From: JAFALK01 sp042701975 | GTDB taxonomy: Bacteria; Pseudomonadota; Gammaproteobacteria; Burkholderiales; Burkholderiaceae_C | Length of the DNA stretch: 64,000 nucleotides | NCBI GenBank assembly: GCA_042701975.1 | Contig: CP170561.1 | Span: 310,001 to 374,000 of the forward strand | Direction: 5' to 3' | Shown: positions 52,511 through 60,970 of the stretch, piece by piece | Position numbering within the stretch: position 1 is the stretch's first letter | Layout: the number at the start of each line of letters is the position of its first letter | Translations under genes and position numbers: made by a program | Notes under the pieces: model-generated | Database searches by the model: none | What the model saw: only the letters and a program-made list of their open reading frames with translations | Told to the model about the DNA's origin: nothing

Positions 52511-53540
52511 GCCGCTCAGGCTTGGGAAGCGCCGCCCGGCGCTTCACCTCGGCGTAGAAGCGCGACCAATCGTGCCCTTCGGCCGCGAACAGTCGTTCGA
52601 AGAAGGGCACGAGTTCGTTGTAGCTGGCCAGCAGCGCGAAGCTCGCGTTGTTGGCCTCGGCAAACCAGCGGTCGTAGCCCGCGTAACCGCCCCACTCATC
52701 GGACTTGATCCGCGCGTAGTCCGCCCGCATGCTGGCGAAGAGTGCTGCCTTGGCTGTGGCCTTGTCAGGCTCGTCACCGGCATACAGTGCCTTCAGTCGC
52801 GCCTGGTAATCCAGCGTCAACGCACGGAATCGCGCCGACCGCGCCTGGCTGCGCTCGTACTGCTCCAGCTGCGTTGGCGTGCCGCTTCCGGCCAGCCAAA
52901 CGCGCACGCCGATACGCTCCACCGCGGTGGCGAACGCCTCGTTGAAGGCCGTGTCGTCCTGCGCATAGGCCACCTGGTGCGCCAGCTCGTGAAAGATCAT
53001 GCCGGCCAGCGCGGAGTCGTTGTAGTCGATGAAGGTGTTGAGCAGCGGATCGGCCGTCCAGCCCAGGCTCGAATAGGCGGGCACCGGATAGACCAGCACA
53101 TCGAAGCCTTGCCCGCGCAGCTCGGTGCCGAGCGCCTGGGCGCGCTTCTCGTCGAAATAGCCGCGGTAGGCCACGCAGCCCATCACCGGAAAGCACCAGC
53201 TGCGCGGCGTGAGGCTCAGTGTCGGCGCGGCCACCACATTCCACACCGCCGCCTCGCGGTGCAGGTCGGCATAGGAGCGGTAGCTGGCGTTGTCGGGCAG
53301 GTGCAGCTCGCGCACCGCGAAGTCGCGCATGCGTTGGGTGAGCAGCAGGCGTTCGCGCAAGGTGGGCGGCGTGTTCGCATCCGCCAGCCATTCGGGCACC
53401 GGCCGCGCCGCGTGCATCAGGCGCAGGTGGCCACCCAGCTGGCCGCTCAGATAACCAAGATCGGCGCAGCCGCCAAGCGCACCCGCCATCGCAACCGCGA
53501 TCAGGCCGAGGGCGAGCGCGGCGCGCTTGCCGCTTCTCAA
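52491..53540 (-). CDS. Putative zinc aminopeptidase lipoprotein (COG4324/PF10023 type)
   Basis: 349 residues if started at the TTG overlapping the preceding stop (TTGA), which yields a signal peptide with lipobox ALGGC near residue 23. Zinc protease motif MIFHELAHQVAYAQDDTAFNEAFATAVE provides HExxH and a downstream Glu. Also RSWCFPVMGCVAYRGYFDEKRAQ and PAYSSLGWTADPLLNTFI, conserved in this predicted-aminopeptidase family. No other good start gives a signal peptide. Activity is predicted from the motif only. Confidence 0.85.
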   Translation of the reverse strand: MRSGKRAALALGLIAVAMAGALGGCADLGYLSGQLGGHLRLMHAARPVPEWLADANTPPTLRERLLLTQRMRDFAVRELHLPDNASYRSYADLHREAAVWNVVAAPTLSLTPRSWCFPVMGCVAYRGYFDEKRAQALGTELRGQGFDVLVYPVPAYSSLGWTADPLLNTFIDYNDSALAGMIFHELAHQVAYAQDDTAFNEAFATAVERIGVRVWLAGSGTPTQLEQYERSQARSARFRALTLDYQARLKALYAGDEPDKATAKAALFASMRADYARIKSDEWGGYAGYDRWFAEANNASFALLASYNELVPFFERLFAAEGHDWSRFYAEVKRRAALPKPERLTSAIR

Positions 53541-55615
53541 GCCAGCCCCACCTCGCGGATTTCGACCAGGCAGTCGTAGAAGGTCGGCGCCTTGCCAAGA
53601 TCGGTCAGGCGCTGGTGGGTCACCTCGTTCACGTTGCTGCCGGCCATGCCGAGCTTGCGCCACCACACGCCCAGGCCGTTGACCACGCCGGGCCGTGCGC
53701 GCGGGCTGATCCTGGCCTTGCACACATAGCTGCCGCGGTCGTTGAAGACGCGAACCACGGCACCATCGGCCAGGCCGCGCGCAGCGGCGTCTTCGGCATG
53801 GATCTCGACAATGGGCTCGGCCTCGATGTCGCGCAGGCTCTTGACGTTGACGAAGCTGGAATTCAGGAAGTTGCGCGCTGGCGGCGAGATCATCGCCAGC
53901 GGGTAGCGCGCCGCCAGCTCGGGCGTGCTGGTGCGGCTCTCGTAGTTGGGCAGGTAGTCGGCATCGCGCGCATCGGCACGGCCGCTCGGCGTGGCGAAGC
54001 CGCCTTCGGCAAACGGCGCCTCCAGCAGCGGCAGCGATTGCCAGCCCTGCTCGGCCAGCGCGTCGAAGTCGATCCGGTCGGAGAAGGCCTGGCGGGCCAG
54101 CTGCTCGTCGGTCTCGGCAAAGGCGCCTTCGGTGAAGCCCAGGGCCACGGCCAGCTCGCGGAAGATCTGCGTGTTCGGCTTGGCCTGGCCCACCGGCGCG
54201 ACGGCCGGGTGGTTGATCAGCACGTCCGTGTGGCCGTAGGCCGTGTGCACGTCCAGGTGTTCGAGCTGCGTTGTGGCCGGCAACACGTAGTCGGCCTGGT
54301 CGGCCGTGTCCGTCATGAAGTGTTCGAGCACCACCGTGAACAGATCGGCACGCTGGAAGCCGCGCACCACCTTGGGCGACTCCGGCGCCACCGCCACCGG
54401 ATTGCTGTTGTAGACGATCACCGCCTCGATCTTCGGGCCGAAGTCCGCGCTGCTCTCGCGCAGCAGGTCGTCACCGATCGTGCTCATGTTGATGACGCGC
54501 GAAGCCCGGCCAGCCCGCAGGTCGGGCCGCTCCAGCTGCGGATTCTTGAAGGGCGCGAACCAGCCCGAGCTGGACAGCAGCAGGCCGCCGGCGCGGTGGC
54601 GCCAAGCGCCGGTCAGGCAGGGCAGCAGCGCGATCAGGCGCACGGCGTTGCCGCCGCCGCGCACGCGCTGCATGCCGTAGTTCAGGCGGATGGCGGCCGG
54701 CGCGGTGGCCATACTGCGCTCGCCGTAGTCGCGCGCCAGGCCGCGCACTTCGTCGGCGCTGATGCCACAGGTCTCGGCCACGCGCTCGGGTGGCCATTGC
54801 AGGGCCTTCTCGCGCAGCTCCTCGAAGCCGTCGACGTAGCGCGATATGTAGTCGTCATCGAGCCAGCCGTTGCGGATCAGCTCGTGCATCAGGCCCAGGG
54901 CCAGGGCACCGTCGGTGCCGGGCAGCACGGCGATGTGCTGGTGGCACTTGTCGGCCGTTTCGGTCTTGCGCGGGTCGATGCAGATGAGCTTGGCGCCGTC
55001 GCGCTTGGCCTGGTTGGCGTAGGTCCAAAAATGCAGATTCGACGCAATCGAGTTGCTGCCCCAGATGAGGATCAGCCGGCTCTCGGCGAAGAAGCGCAGG
55101 TGCATGCCGAGCTTGTGACCGTAGGTGGCCGTCAGCGCGGCGCCGCCGGCGCTGGCGCAAATGGTGCGGTCCAGCTGCGAAGCGCCCAGGCGGTTGAAGA
55201 AGCGGCCGGCCATGGCCTCGCCCTGCAGCTGGCCCATGGTGCCGGCATAGGAATAGGGCAGGACGGCCTGCGGATCCTTCACGGCCTTCAGCCGCGCGGC
55301 GATGTCGGCCAGGGCCGTGTCCCAGCTCACGGCTTCGAAACGCGGCGGCTCGGTCTTGGCGCTGACGCGCTTGAGTGGCTGCAGCACCCGCTCGGGGTGG
55401 TAGGTGCGCTCGGCATAGCGCGACACCTTGGTGCACAGGGCGCCGTGGGTGCTGGGGTGCTCAGCCCGGCCCTGGACCTTGACGACCCGCTCGTTCTCCA
55501 CGGTGATGCGCAGGGCGCAGGTGTCCGGGCAATCGTGCGGACAGGCGCCGTGGACGATGCGGGTCAGCATGGGAGCAACAGTGGCCTGGCCGGTGGGGGT
55601 AACAGCGGGATTCAT
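53537..55615 (-). CDS. Molybdopterin-dependent oxidoreductase (DMSO-reductase superfamily)
   Basis: 692 residues from MNPAVTPTG; a start at MLTRIVHG 15 codons later is possible. N-terminal [4Fe-4S] motif ACPHDCPDTCALRI with the fourth Cys in GALCTKVSRYAERT. Cofactor-binding segments ICASAGGAALTATYG (possible Cys ligand to Mo), LILIWGSNSIASNLHFW, LICIDPRKTETADKCHQHIAVLPGTDGALALGLMHELI and a C-terminal molydopterin-dinucleotide domain (VRVFNDRGSYVCKARIS, GVVNGLGVWWRKLG). No Tat signal, so probably cytoplasmic. No partner subunits nearby; substrate unknown. A modABC importer lies 4 kb away. Confidence 0.9.
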   Translation of the reverse strand: MNPAVTPTGQATVAPMLTRIVHGACPHDCPDTCALRITVENERVVKVQGRAEHPSTHGALCTKVSRYAERTYHPERVLQPLKRVSAKTEPPRFEAVSWDTALADIAARLKAVKDPQAVLPYSYAGTMGQLQGEAMAGRFFNRLGASQLDRTICASAGGAALTATYGHKLGMHLRFFAESRLILIWGSNSIASNLHFWTYANQAKRDGAKLICIDPRKTETADKCHQHIAVLPGTDGALALGLMHELIRNGWLDDDYISRYVDGFEELREKALQWPPERVAETCGISADEVRGLARDYGERSMATAPAAIRLNYGMQRVRGGGNAVRLIALLPCLTGAWRHRAGGLLLSSSGWFAPFKNPQLERPDLRAGRASRVINMSTIGDDLLRESSADFGPKIEAVIVYNSNPVAVAPESPKVVRGFQRADLFTVVLEHFMTDTADQADYVLPATTQLEHLDVHTAYGHTDVLINHPAVAPVGQAKPNTQIFRELAVALGFTEGAFAETDEQLARQAFSDRIDFDALAEQGWQSLPLLEAPFAEGGFATPSGRADARDADYLPNYESRTSTPELAARYPLAMISPPARNFLNSSFVNVKSLRDIEAEPIVEIHAEDAAARGLADGAVVRVFNDRGSYVCKARISPRARPGVVNGLGVWWRKLGMAGSNVNEVTHQRLTDLGKAPTFYDCLVEIREVGLA

Positions 55616-55775
55616 GCGTGAACTATTCCATAAGCCTGCGGGCATCCCCACCACGGTGGGCATTACGATGGACTTGCACCCGGCTGCAGGAGCAGCACAA
55701 TGCAGCCCCAATTGTCACTATTCGCTCAAGCACCGCGTTAGCCCGCGGAGCGATCCAGCACCTTTCGGAGCCATT

Positions 55776-56930
55776 TTGCGCCGCCGCCACATCCTCAATG
55801 CCTCGCTGGCCGCCATGGCCGCCACTGCCGGTTCTGCCCTCCCCGCATGGGCCCAGGACCGTCGCCGCCTCGTGCTCGGCCAGTCCTGCGCCCTGACCGG
55901 GCCCGCAGCCCAGCTCGGCCAGCAGATGCGCAACGGCGCCAAGCTGTGCTTTGATGCCGTCAATGCGGCTGGCGGCGTGAACGGCATGCAGATCGAGCTC
56001 AAGACGCTGGACGACGGCTACGAGCCCGACCGCTGCAAGGCCAACACCCAGGCGCTGATCGACGAAGACGTCTTCGCCCTGTTCGGCTACGTGGGCACGC
56101 CCACGACGCTGGCCGCCCTGCCCCTGGTCAACCAGGCCAAGATTCCGCTCTTCGCGCCGCTGACCGGCGCCGAGGCGCTGCGCGACCCGATGAGCCACTG
56201 GGTCTTCCACGTCCGCGCCTCCTATTACGAAGAAACCGCCCTGATCGTGCGCCAGCTGACCCAGCTGGGCCTGAAGAAGATCTCGGTCTTCCACCAGAAC
56301 GACAGCTACGGCAAAGCCGGCCTGGAAGGCGTGCTGCGCGCACTGCGCCCCATCGGCCTGGAGCCGGTGGGCACTTCGACGGTGGAACGCAACTCGGTGG
56401 ACGTGGCCAAAGCCGTCAAGGACCTGGTGCCCAGCCTGCCCGAAGCCATCGTGATGATCAGCGCCTACAAGAGCTGCGCCGCCTTCATCCGCGCGGCCCG
56501 CAAGGCCGGCTACGGCGGCGTGTTCTACAACGTCTCCTTCGTGGGTACCCAGGCCCTGAGCGACGAGCTGGGCAAGGACGCGCTGGGCGTGGTGGTCAGC
56601 CAGGTCATGCCCTACCCCTTCGGCACGGTGAGCGGCGTGGCCGCCGAATACCAGGCCGCGCTGGCCAAGGTCAATGCCGGCGTGCCCGCCGGCGGCGCCG
56701 CGATCAAGCTCGACTACAACGGCATGGAAGGCTTCCTGACCGCCAAGGTCTTCACGGAAGCCCTGCGCCGCATGGGCCGCCCCAGCCGCGAAGGCCTGGT
56801 GGCCGCGCTGGAAGGCCTGCAGAACTTCAACCCGGGCGGCTTCCCGCTGCACTTCACGCCGGCCAAGCATGTGGGCTCGAACTTCGTCGAGCTGACCATG
56901 CTGACGGGTGACGGGCGCGTCCGACGCTGA
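55776..56930 (+). CDS. Branched-chain amino acid/amide-type ABC substrate-binding protein (LivK family)
   Basis: 384 residues from a TTG with GGAG at 5-nt spacing; the longer open frame upstream is antisense to the oxidoreductase and intergenic. Twin-arginine-like signal RRRHILNASLAAMAATAGSALPAWA. Type I periplasmic-binding fold (LVLGQSCALTGPAAQLGQQMRNGAKLCFDAVNAAGGVNG, ISVFHQNDSYGKAGLEGV, KLDYNGMEGFLTAKVFTEAL). No permease or ATPase genes adjoin, so it is an orphan; the following amidohydrolase may act on the imported compound. Confidence 0.88.
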   Translation: MRRRHILNASLAAMAATAGSALPAWAQDRRRLVLGQSCALTGPAAQLGQQMRNGAKLCFDAVNAAGGVNGMQIELKTLDDGYEPDRCKANTQALIDEDVFALFGYVGTPTTLAALPLVNQAKIPLFAPLTGAEALRDPMSHWVFHVRASYYEETALIVRQLTQLGLKKISVFHQNDSYGKAGLEGVLRALRPIGLEPVGTSTVERNSVDVAKAVKDLVPSLPEAIVMISAYKSCAAFIRAARKAGYGGVFYNVSFVGTQALSDELGKDALGVVVSQVMPYPFGTVSGVAAEYQAALAKVNAGVPAGGAAIKLDYNGMEGFLTAKVFTEALRRMGRPSREGLVAALEGLQNFNPGGFPLHFTPAKHVGSNFVELTMLTGDGRVRR

Positions 56931-56974
56931 AGTAAAGCGGCGGCGCTAGACTCTGGCGGGTTGGAGAACCCGCC

Positions 56975-58168
56975 ATGAAGCTCATCGATTCCATCCTGGC
57001 CGAAGCCCCGGCCATCCGCGCGCTGCGGCGCGACATTCACGCCCACCCGGAGCTGTGCTTCCAGGAGGAGCGCACCGCGGACCTGATCGCGCAGGCGCTG
57101 ACCGAATGGGGCATCCCCATCCATCGCGGCCTGGGCAAGACGGGCGTGGTGGGCATTGTCAAGAACGGCACGTCGACTCGCGCCGTGGGCCTGCGCGCGG
57201 ACATCGACGCGCTGCCGATGACCGAGCACAACACCTTCGCCCATGCCAGCAGGTACACCGGCAAGATGCACGCTTGTGGTCACGACGGCCACACAGCCAT
57301 GCTGCTCTCGGCCGCCAAGCACCTGGCCCAGCACCGCAACTTCGACGGCACGGTCTACCTGGTCTTCCAACCGGCCGAGGAGGGCGGTGGCGGCGCGCGC
57401 GAGATGATCAAGGATGGCCTCTTTGAGAAGTTCCCGATGGAGGCCATGTTCGGCGCCCACAACTGGCCCGGCATGGCCGCTGGCCAATTCGCGCTGGCCA
57501 GCGGGCCGGTGTTCGCGTCCAGCAACGAGTTCAAGATCGTGCTGCGCGGCAAGGGCTCGCACGGCGCCATGCCGCACCTGGGCCTCGACCCGGTGCCGGC
57601 CGCCTGCCAGATGGTGCAGGCCTTCCAGACCATCATCACGCGCAACAAGCGGCCGATCGATGCGGGCGTGATCTCGGTGACGATGATCCATGCCGGCGAG
57701 GCGACGAACGTGGTGCCGGATTCCGTCGTGATGGAAGGCACCGTGCGCACCTTCACCCTGCCCGTGCTGGACCTGATCGAGCGCCGCATGCAGGAGGTGG
57801 CCGAAGGCATCGCCGCCACTTTCGGCATGACGGTGGAATTCAAGTTCCGCCGCAACTACCCGCCGACGATCAACCACGAGGCCGAGACGAACTTTGCGCG
57901 CGATCTGCTGGGCGAAGTCGTCGGCCCGGAAAACGTGCTGAACTTCGAGCCCACCATGGGCGCCGAGGACTTCAGCTATTACCTGCTGGAAAAGCCCGGC
58001 TGCTATTTCCTGATCGGCAACGGCGACGGCACGCATCGCGAGGGCGGGCATGGCCTGGGACCCTGCATGCTGCACAACCCCAGCTACGACTTCAACGACG
58101 AACTGATCCCGCTCGGCGGCTCCATGTGGGTGCGCCTGGCGGAAAAGTGGCTCAACACGCCGCGCTGA
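56975..58168 (+). CDS. M20 family amidohydrolase (hippurate hydrolase/amino acylase type)
   Basis: 397 residues. Di-metal site: HACGHDGHTAMLLSAA, catalytic Glu pair in FQPAEEGGGGAREMI, and His in PTMGAEDFSYY/PGCYFLIGNGDG region; dimerisation domain in the middle (SHGAMPHLGLDPVPAACQMV). Hydrolyses N-acyl amino acids or similar amides in the cytoplasm. Lies 44 nt after the binding-protein gene, perhaps as a transport-and-hydrolysis pair, and 11 nt before the DUF1415 gene. Confidence 0.9.
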   Translation: MKLIDSILAEAPAIRALRRDIHAHPELCFQEERTADLIAQALTEWGIPIHRGLGKTGVVGIVKNGTSTRAVGLRADIDALPMTEHNTFAHASRYTGKMHACGHDGHTAMLLSAAKHLAQHRNFDGTVYLVFQPAEEGGGGAREMIKDGLFEKFPMEAMFGAHNWPGMAAGQFALASGPVFASSNEFKIVLRGKGSHGAMPHLGLDPVPAACQMVQAFQTIITRNKRPIDAGVISVTMIHAGEATNVVPDSVVMEGTVRTFTLPVLDLIERRMQEVAEGIAATFGMTVEFKFRRNYPPTINHEAETNFARDLLGEVVGPENVLNFEPTMGAEDFSYYLLEKPGCYFLIGNGDGTHREGGHGLGPCMLHNPSYDFNDELIPLGGSMWVRLAEKWLNTPR

Positions 58169-58179
58169 CCTTCCTTCAG

Positions 58180-58731
58180 ATGACCGAACAAGAGACCGAA
58201 TCCATCCGCCAGGCCACCGAACACTGGCTCACCCAGGCCGTCATCGGCCTGAACCTCTGCCCCTTCGCCAAGAGCGTGCATGTCAACCGGCGTGTGCGTT
58301 ATGTGGTGAGCGAGGCCGAGACGCCTGAGGCGCTCCTGCGCCTGCTGGCCAAGGAACTGCTGTTCCTCAAGCGGGCCGATCCGGAGGAGATCGAGACCAC
58401 GCTGATCGTCCATCCGCAGGTGCTGCAGGATTTTCTGGACTTCAACGATTTCCTCGGCGCGGCGGACGCGCTGGTGGAGGATCTGGAGCTGGACGGCGAG
58501 TTCCAGCTCGCGAGCTTTCACCCGCAGTATCAGTTCGAGGGCACGGAACCCGAGGACATCACCAACTACAGCAACCGCTCGCCCTACCCGACGCTGCACC
58601 TGCTGCGGGAGAGCAGCGTGGAGAAGGCGGTGGAGGCAATGCCGGATACGGACTCGATCTTCGAGAACAACCTCGCCACGCTGGAGAAGCTGGGGATCGA
58701 GGGTTGGAAGGCGCTGGGGCTCAAGCCCTGA
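58180..58731 (+). CDS. DUF1415 family protein
   Basis: 183 residues from MTEQETESIRQATEHWL; a longer frame overlaps the amidohydrolase and is not used. LNLCPFAKSVHVNRRVRYVVSEAETPEALL near the start and FHPQYQFEGTEPEDITNYSNRSPYPTLHLLRE later are the family's conserved blocks; the function is unknown. The conserved Cys in NLCPFAK could be functional. Convergent with the 65-residue membrane protein gene. Confidence 0.88.
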   Translation: MTEQETESIRQATEHWLTQAVIGLNLCPFAKSVHVNRRVRYVVSEAETPEALLRLLAKELLFLKRADPEEIETTLIVHPQVLQDFLDFNDFLGAADALVEDLELDGEFQLASFHPQYQFEGTEPEDITNYSNRSPYPTLHLLRESSVEKAVEAMPDTDSIFENNLATLEKLGIEGWKALGLKP

Positions 58732-58748
58732 AGATCACGCGCTGAGTT

Positions 58749-58946
58749 TCACTTGCCGGCCGACGCCAGCAGCTGGACTTGTTGCTGCTGCGGCGCCTGT
58801 TCGCTGGCGCCCAGCAGGCCGGAGGACAGACCCACGAGCGTGAACGCGGCAATGGCGCAGACCCACACCTGAGGATCCTTCAGGCGGGAGAACACGCCTG
58901 CTGCGGGTTGGGTAGCGGATTGGACCTTGCTGGCTTTGACGAACAT
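58749..58946 (-). CDS. Small single-span membrane protein under a LexA box, unknown function
   Basis: 65 residues, preceded by a strong AAGGAGAG ribosome-binding site. A polar, basic N-terminal region (about 1-26) leads to one membrane helix (VWVCAIAAFTLVGLSSGLLGA, about 28-48) and a Gln-rich tail (EQAPQQQQVQLLASAGK). A near-consensus LexA operator lies 43 bp upstream of the ATG, so expression should be DNA-damage inducible. Small SOS-induced membrane proteins in other bacteria act as division inhibitors or membrane-depolarising toxins (SidA, TisB), but there is no sequence resemblance that I can see. Confidence 0.72.
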   Translation of the reverse strand: MFVKASKVQSATQPAAGVFSRLKDPQVWVCAIAAFTLVGLSSGLLGASEQAPQQQQVQLLASAGK

Positions 58947-58988
58947 GGCGGCTCTCCTTGCTTGTTTGAGCTGTTGAGTCGCAATGTA

Positions 58989-59004
58989 CTGTATTCATAT
59001 ACAG
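58989..59004 (-). promoter_or_regulatory. LexA box (SOS operator)
   Basis: On the minus strand CTGTATATGAATACAG, that is CTGT-N8-ACAG, matches 14 of 16 positions of the E. coli SOS consensus and is flanked by a further CTGTACAG. It lies just upstream of the 65-residue membrane protein gene and downstream of the end of the neighbouring molybdenum-related gene. Betaproteobacterial LexA uses the same CTGT-N8-ACAG site. Confidence 0.85.
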
Positions 59005-59051
59005 CTGTACAGGGTCACAGTGTTTTGATCCTGACGGCTGTGGTTCAGCGG

Positions 59052-59558
59052 CTACGGCAACAGGCGCAGCTCGATGCGGTCCAGCCATTTGACGTGCCGC
59101 GGCCCGGCCCGCAGGTCGCGGGCGGAGATCAAGGCGATGCGCCCTTCCCCATCGTCGAGCGGACGGCCATCGCGCTCGAAGATCACCAGCACGCCGGCGC
59201 CGACTTCGGTGTTGGTCAGCTCCGGCCAGGAAAACGCCACGCGGTAGCCGTCCGTGGCGCTGGCCAGCACGACCATGCGCTTCCAGTCGTTGCGGTCCGC
59301 GCCGCCGATGCCGGCCCGCTCCAGCAAGGCAGCCAGACGGACGCCGCGCACGTTGGAGCTCTGCTCCTTGCCGTCGATCTTGCGGGTCAGCGTCACGGTG
59401 CCGATCTGCTCGGCGGGGAACGCCCGCAGGTCTTCCACGGTCAGCGTCAGGCCTGCCTTGACCTCACCGGTCACGACGAGCCGCTCCGACATCGGGCTGG
59501 CCTGCGCCGTGAGAACGCAGCAGACCAGCAGCAGGGAAGACAGGATTTGCTTCATCAT
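59052..59558 (-). CDS. Small periplasmic molybdopterin-binding-fold protein in the mod unit
   Basis: 168 residues with signal peptide MMKQILSSLLLVCCVLTAQA; a GTG overlapping the modC stop is an alternative start. LVVTGEVKAGLTLTVEDLRAFPAEQI, SNVRGVRLAALLERAGI and VVLASATDGYRVAFSWPEL resemble the sulfite-oxidase-type molybdopterin domain (PF00174), but the chain is short and lacks the Cys that ligates Mo, so it may not bind the cofactor catalytically. Last gene of the molybdate import unit. Confidence 0.75.
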   Translation of the reverse strand: MMKQILSSLLLVCCVLTAQASPMSERLVVTGEVKAGLTLTVEDLRAFPAEQIGTVTLTRKIDGKEQSSNVRGVRLAALLERAGIGGADRNDWKRMVVLASATDGYRVAFSWPELTNTEVGAGVLVIFERDGRPLDDGEGRIALISARDLRAGPRHVKWLDRIELRLLP

Positions 59559-59563
59559 CGCCC

Positions 59564-60289
59564 TCACACCAGCTTGAGCTTGGGGTTGTCCGGAGCCTTC
59601 GCGGCTGGAGCGGGGTCATCGGTCGGACCAACGATCACGCCGCCGCGCAGCAGCAGGCGCGATTCGCCGAAGCGCGCCAGATCCTCGGGGTCGTGCGTGA
59701 TCATCAGCATCGGGATGTCGATGCGTTCCAGCAGGGACTGCAGTTCGTCGCGCATGCGCTCGCGCAGCTCGGGGTCAAGCGCGGCAAAGGGTTCGTCGAG
59801 CAGCAGCGCACGCGGCTCATTCACGAGCGCACGCGCCAGGGCCGTCCGCTGGCGTTGGCCACCGGAGAGTTCATGCGGCCGCTGGCCGGCCACTTCGGTC
59901 AACTCGAAGGCGCGCAGCCAGCGGTCTACAGCTTCGCTTGCACCTCGGCGCGCGGGATTGAACCAGCCGCGCTGCAGACCGAAGGCGATGTTCTGCCGCA
60001 CATTGAGGCGCGGGAACAGCGCGTAGTCTTGGAACAGGTAGCCGAAGCGGCGTGAGCGCGCCGGCAGATCGAAGCCGGCGCCGCTGTCGAACAGCGGCTC
60101 GTCATCGAAGGCAATGCGCCCGCTGTCGGGTTTGAGCAGGCCGGCGATGGCCTGCAGCGTGAGGCTCTTGCCGGCGCCGGACGGACCGTAGATGACGGTG
60201 CGGCGCGCCGAGGTGTGGAAGCGCACGTCGAGCTCGAAGCTCCGGTCTGCGCTGCTCACCCGCTTGCGGATCTGGACGTCGAAGCTCAT
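59564..60289 (-). CDS. modC: Molybdate ABC transporter ATPase ModC (short form)
   Basis: 241 residues from the ATG overlapping the modB stop. Walker A YGPSGAGKSLTLQAIAG, signature ELSGGQRQRTALARALV, Walker B LLLDEPFAALDPELRERM and ITHDPEDLARFG. The usual ModC has about 350 residues with a C-terminal Mop/TOBE domain that senses molybdate; here the chain ends after a short tail, so that trans-inhibition domain is missing. Confidence 0.9.
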   Translation of the reverse strand: MSFDVQIRKRVSSADRSFELDVRFHTSARRTVIYGPSGAGKSLTLQAIAGLLKPDSGRIAFDDEPLFDSGAGFDLPARSRRFGYLFQDYALFPRLNVRQNIAFGLQRGWFNPARRGASEAVDRWLRAFELTEVAGQRPHELSGGQRQRTALARALVNEPRALLLDEPFAALDPELRERMRDELQSLLERIDIPMLMITHDPEDLARFGESRLLLRGGVIVGPTDDPAPAAKAPDNPKLKLV

Positions 60290-60960
60290 GCCGTCGCTCC
60301 TCTTGCCTGCGACAGTCGCCCAGCGGAAAGCAGCACGGCGATGCAGGTGACGGAGGTGATCAGCACCAGTGTGTTGGCCACGTCGTCCTGCCCGGCTTGC
60401 ACGGCTTCGTAGACGGCGATGGAGAGCGTCTGCGTCTTGCCCGGGATGCTGCCGGCCACCATCAGCGTGGCACCGAACTCGCCAAGCGCGCGCGCAAAGG
60501 CCAGCAGCACGCCGGCCAGGATGCCGTGCCAAGCCATCGGCAGCGTGACGCGCAGGAACACGGCCCACTCGCCCAGCCCCAGCACGCGGGCGGCGCGCTC
60601 CAGCTGCGGATCCACACCTTCGAACGCGGCACGCGCGGCCTTGAGCACAAGCGGGAGGGCGACGATGGCCGCGGCGATCACCGCGCCCTGCCAGGTGAAG
60701 ATCAACTGGATGCCGAAGGTGTCAAACAACCACCCGCCGAGCCAGCCGCGACGGCCGATCAGCACCAACAGGTAGTAGCCCAGCACGGTGGGTGGCAGCA
60801 CCATCGGCAGCGTCAGCACCGCGTCGAGCAGGTCACGGCCCGGGAAGCGCTTGCGGGCCAGCAGCCAGCCGCAGGCCACGCCCAGCACGAGGTCGATCGC
60901 CGTGGCCCAGCCGGCCACCTTGAGCGACAGCGCCAGCGCGATCCAGGCTGAAGATTCCAT
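60286..60960 (-). CDS. modB: Molybdate ABC transporter permease ModB
   Basis: 224 residues, five to six membrane helices. EAA-type loop in LERAARVLGLGEWAVFLRVTLPMAWHGILAGVLLAFARALGEFGATLMVAGSIPGKTQTLSIAVYEAVQAG is highly characteristic of ModB/CysU permeases. Begins MESSAWIALALSLKVA, 10 nt after modA. Confidence 0.94.
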   Translation of the reverse strand: MESSAWIALALSLKVAGWATAIDLVLGVACGWLLARKRFPGRDLLDAVLTLPMVLPPTVLGYYLLVLIGRRGWLGGWLFDTFGIQLIFTWQGAVIAAAIVALPLVLKAARAAFEGVDPQLERAARVLGLGEWAVFLRVTLPMAWHGILAGVLLAFARALGEFGATLMVAGSIPGKTQTLSIAVYEAVQAGQDDVANTLVLITSVTCIAVLLSAGRLSQARGATA

Positions 60961-60970
60961 CAAGGTCCGA

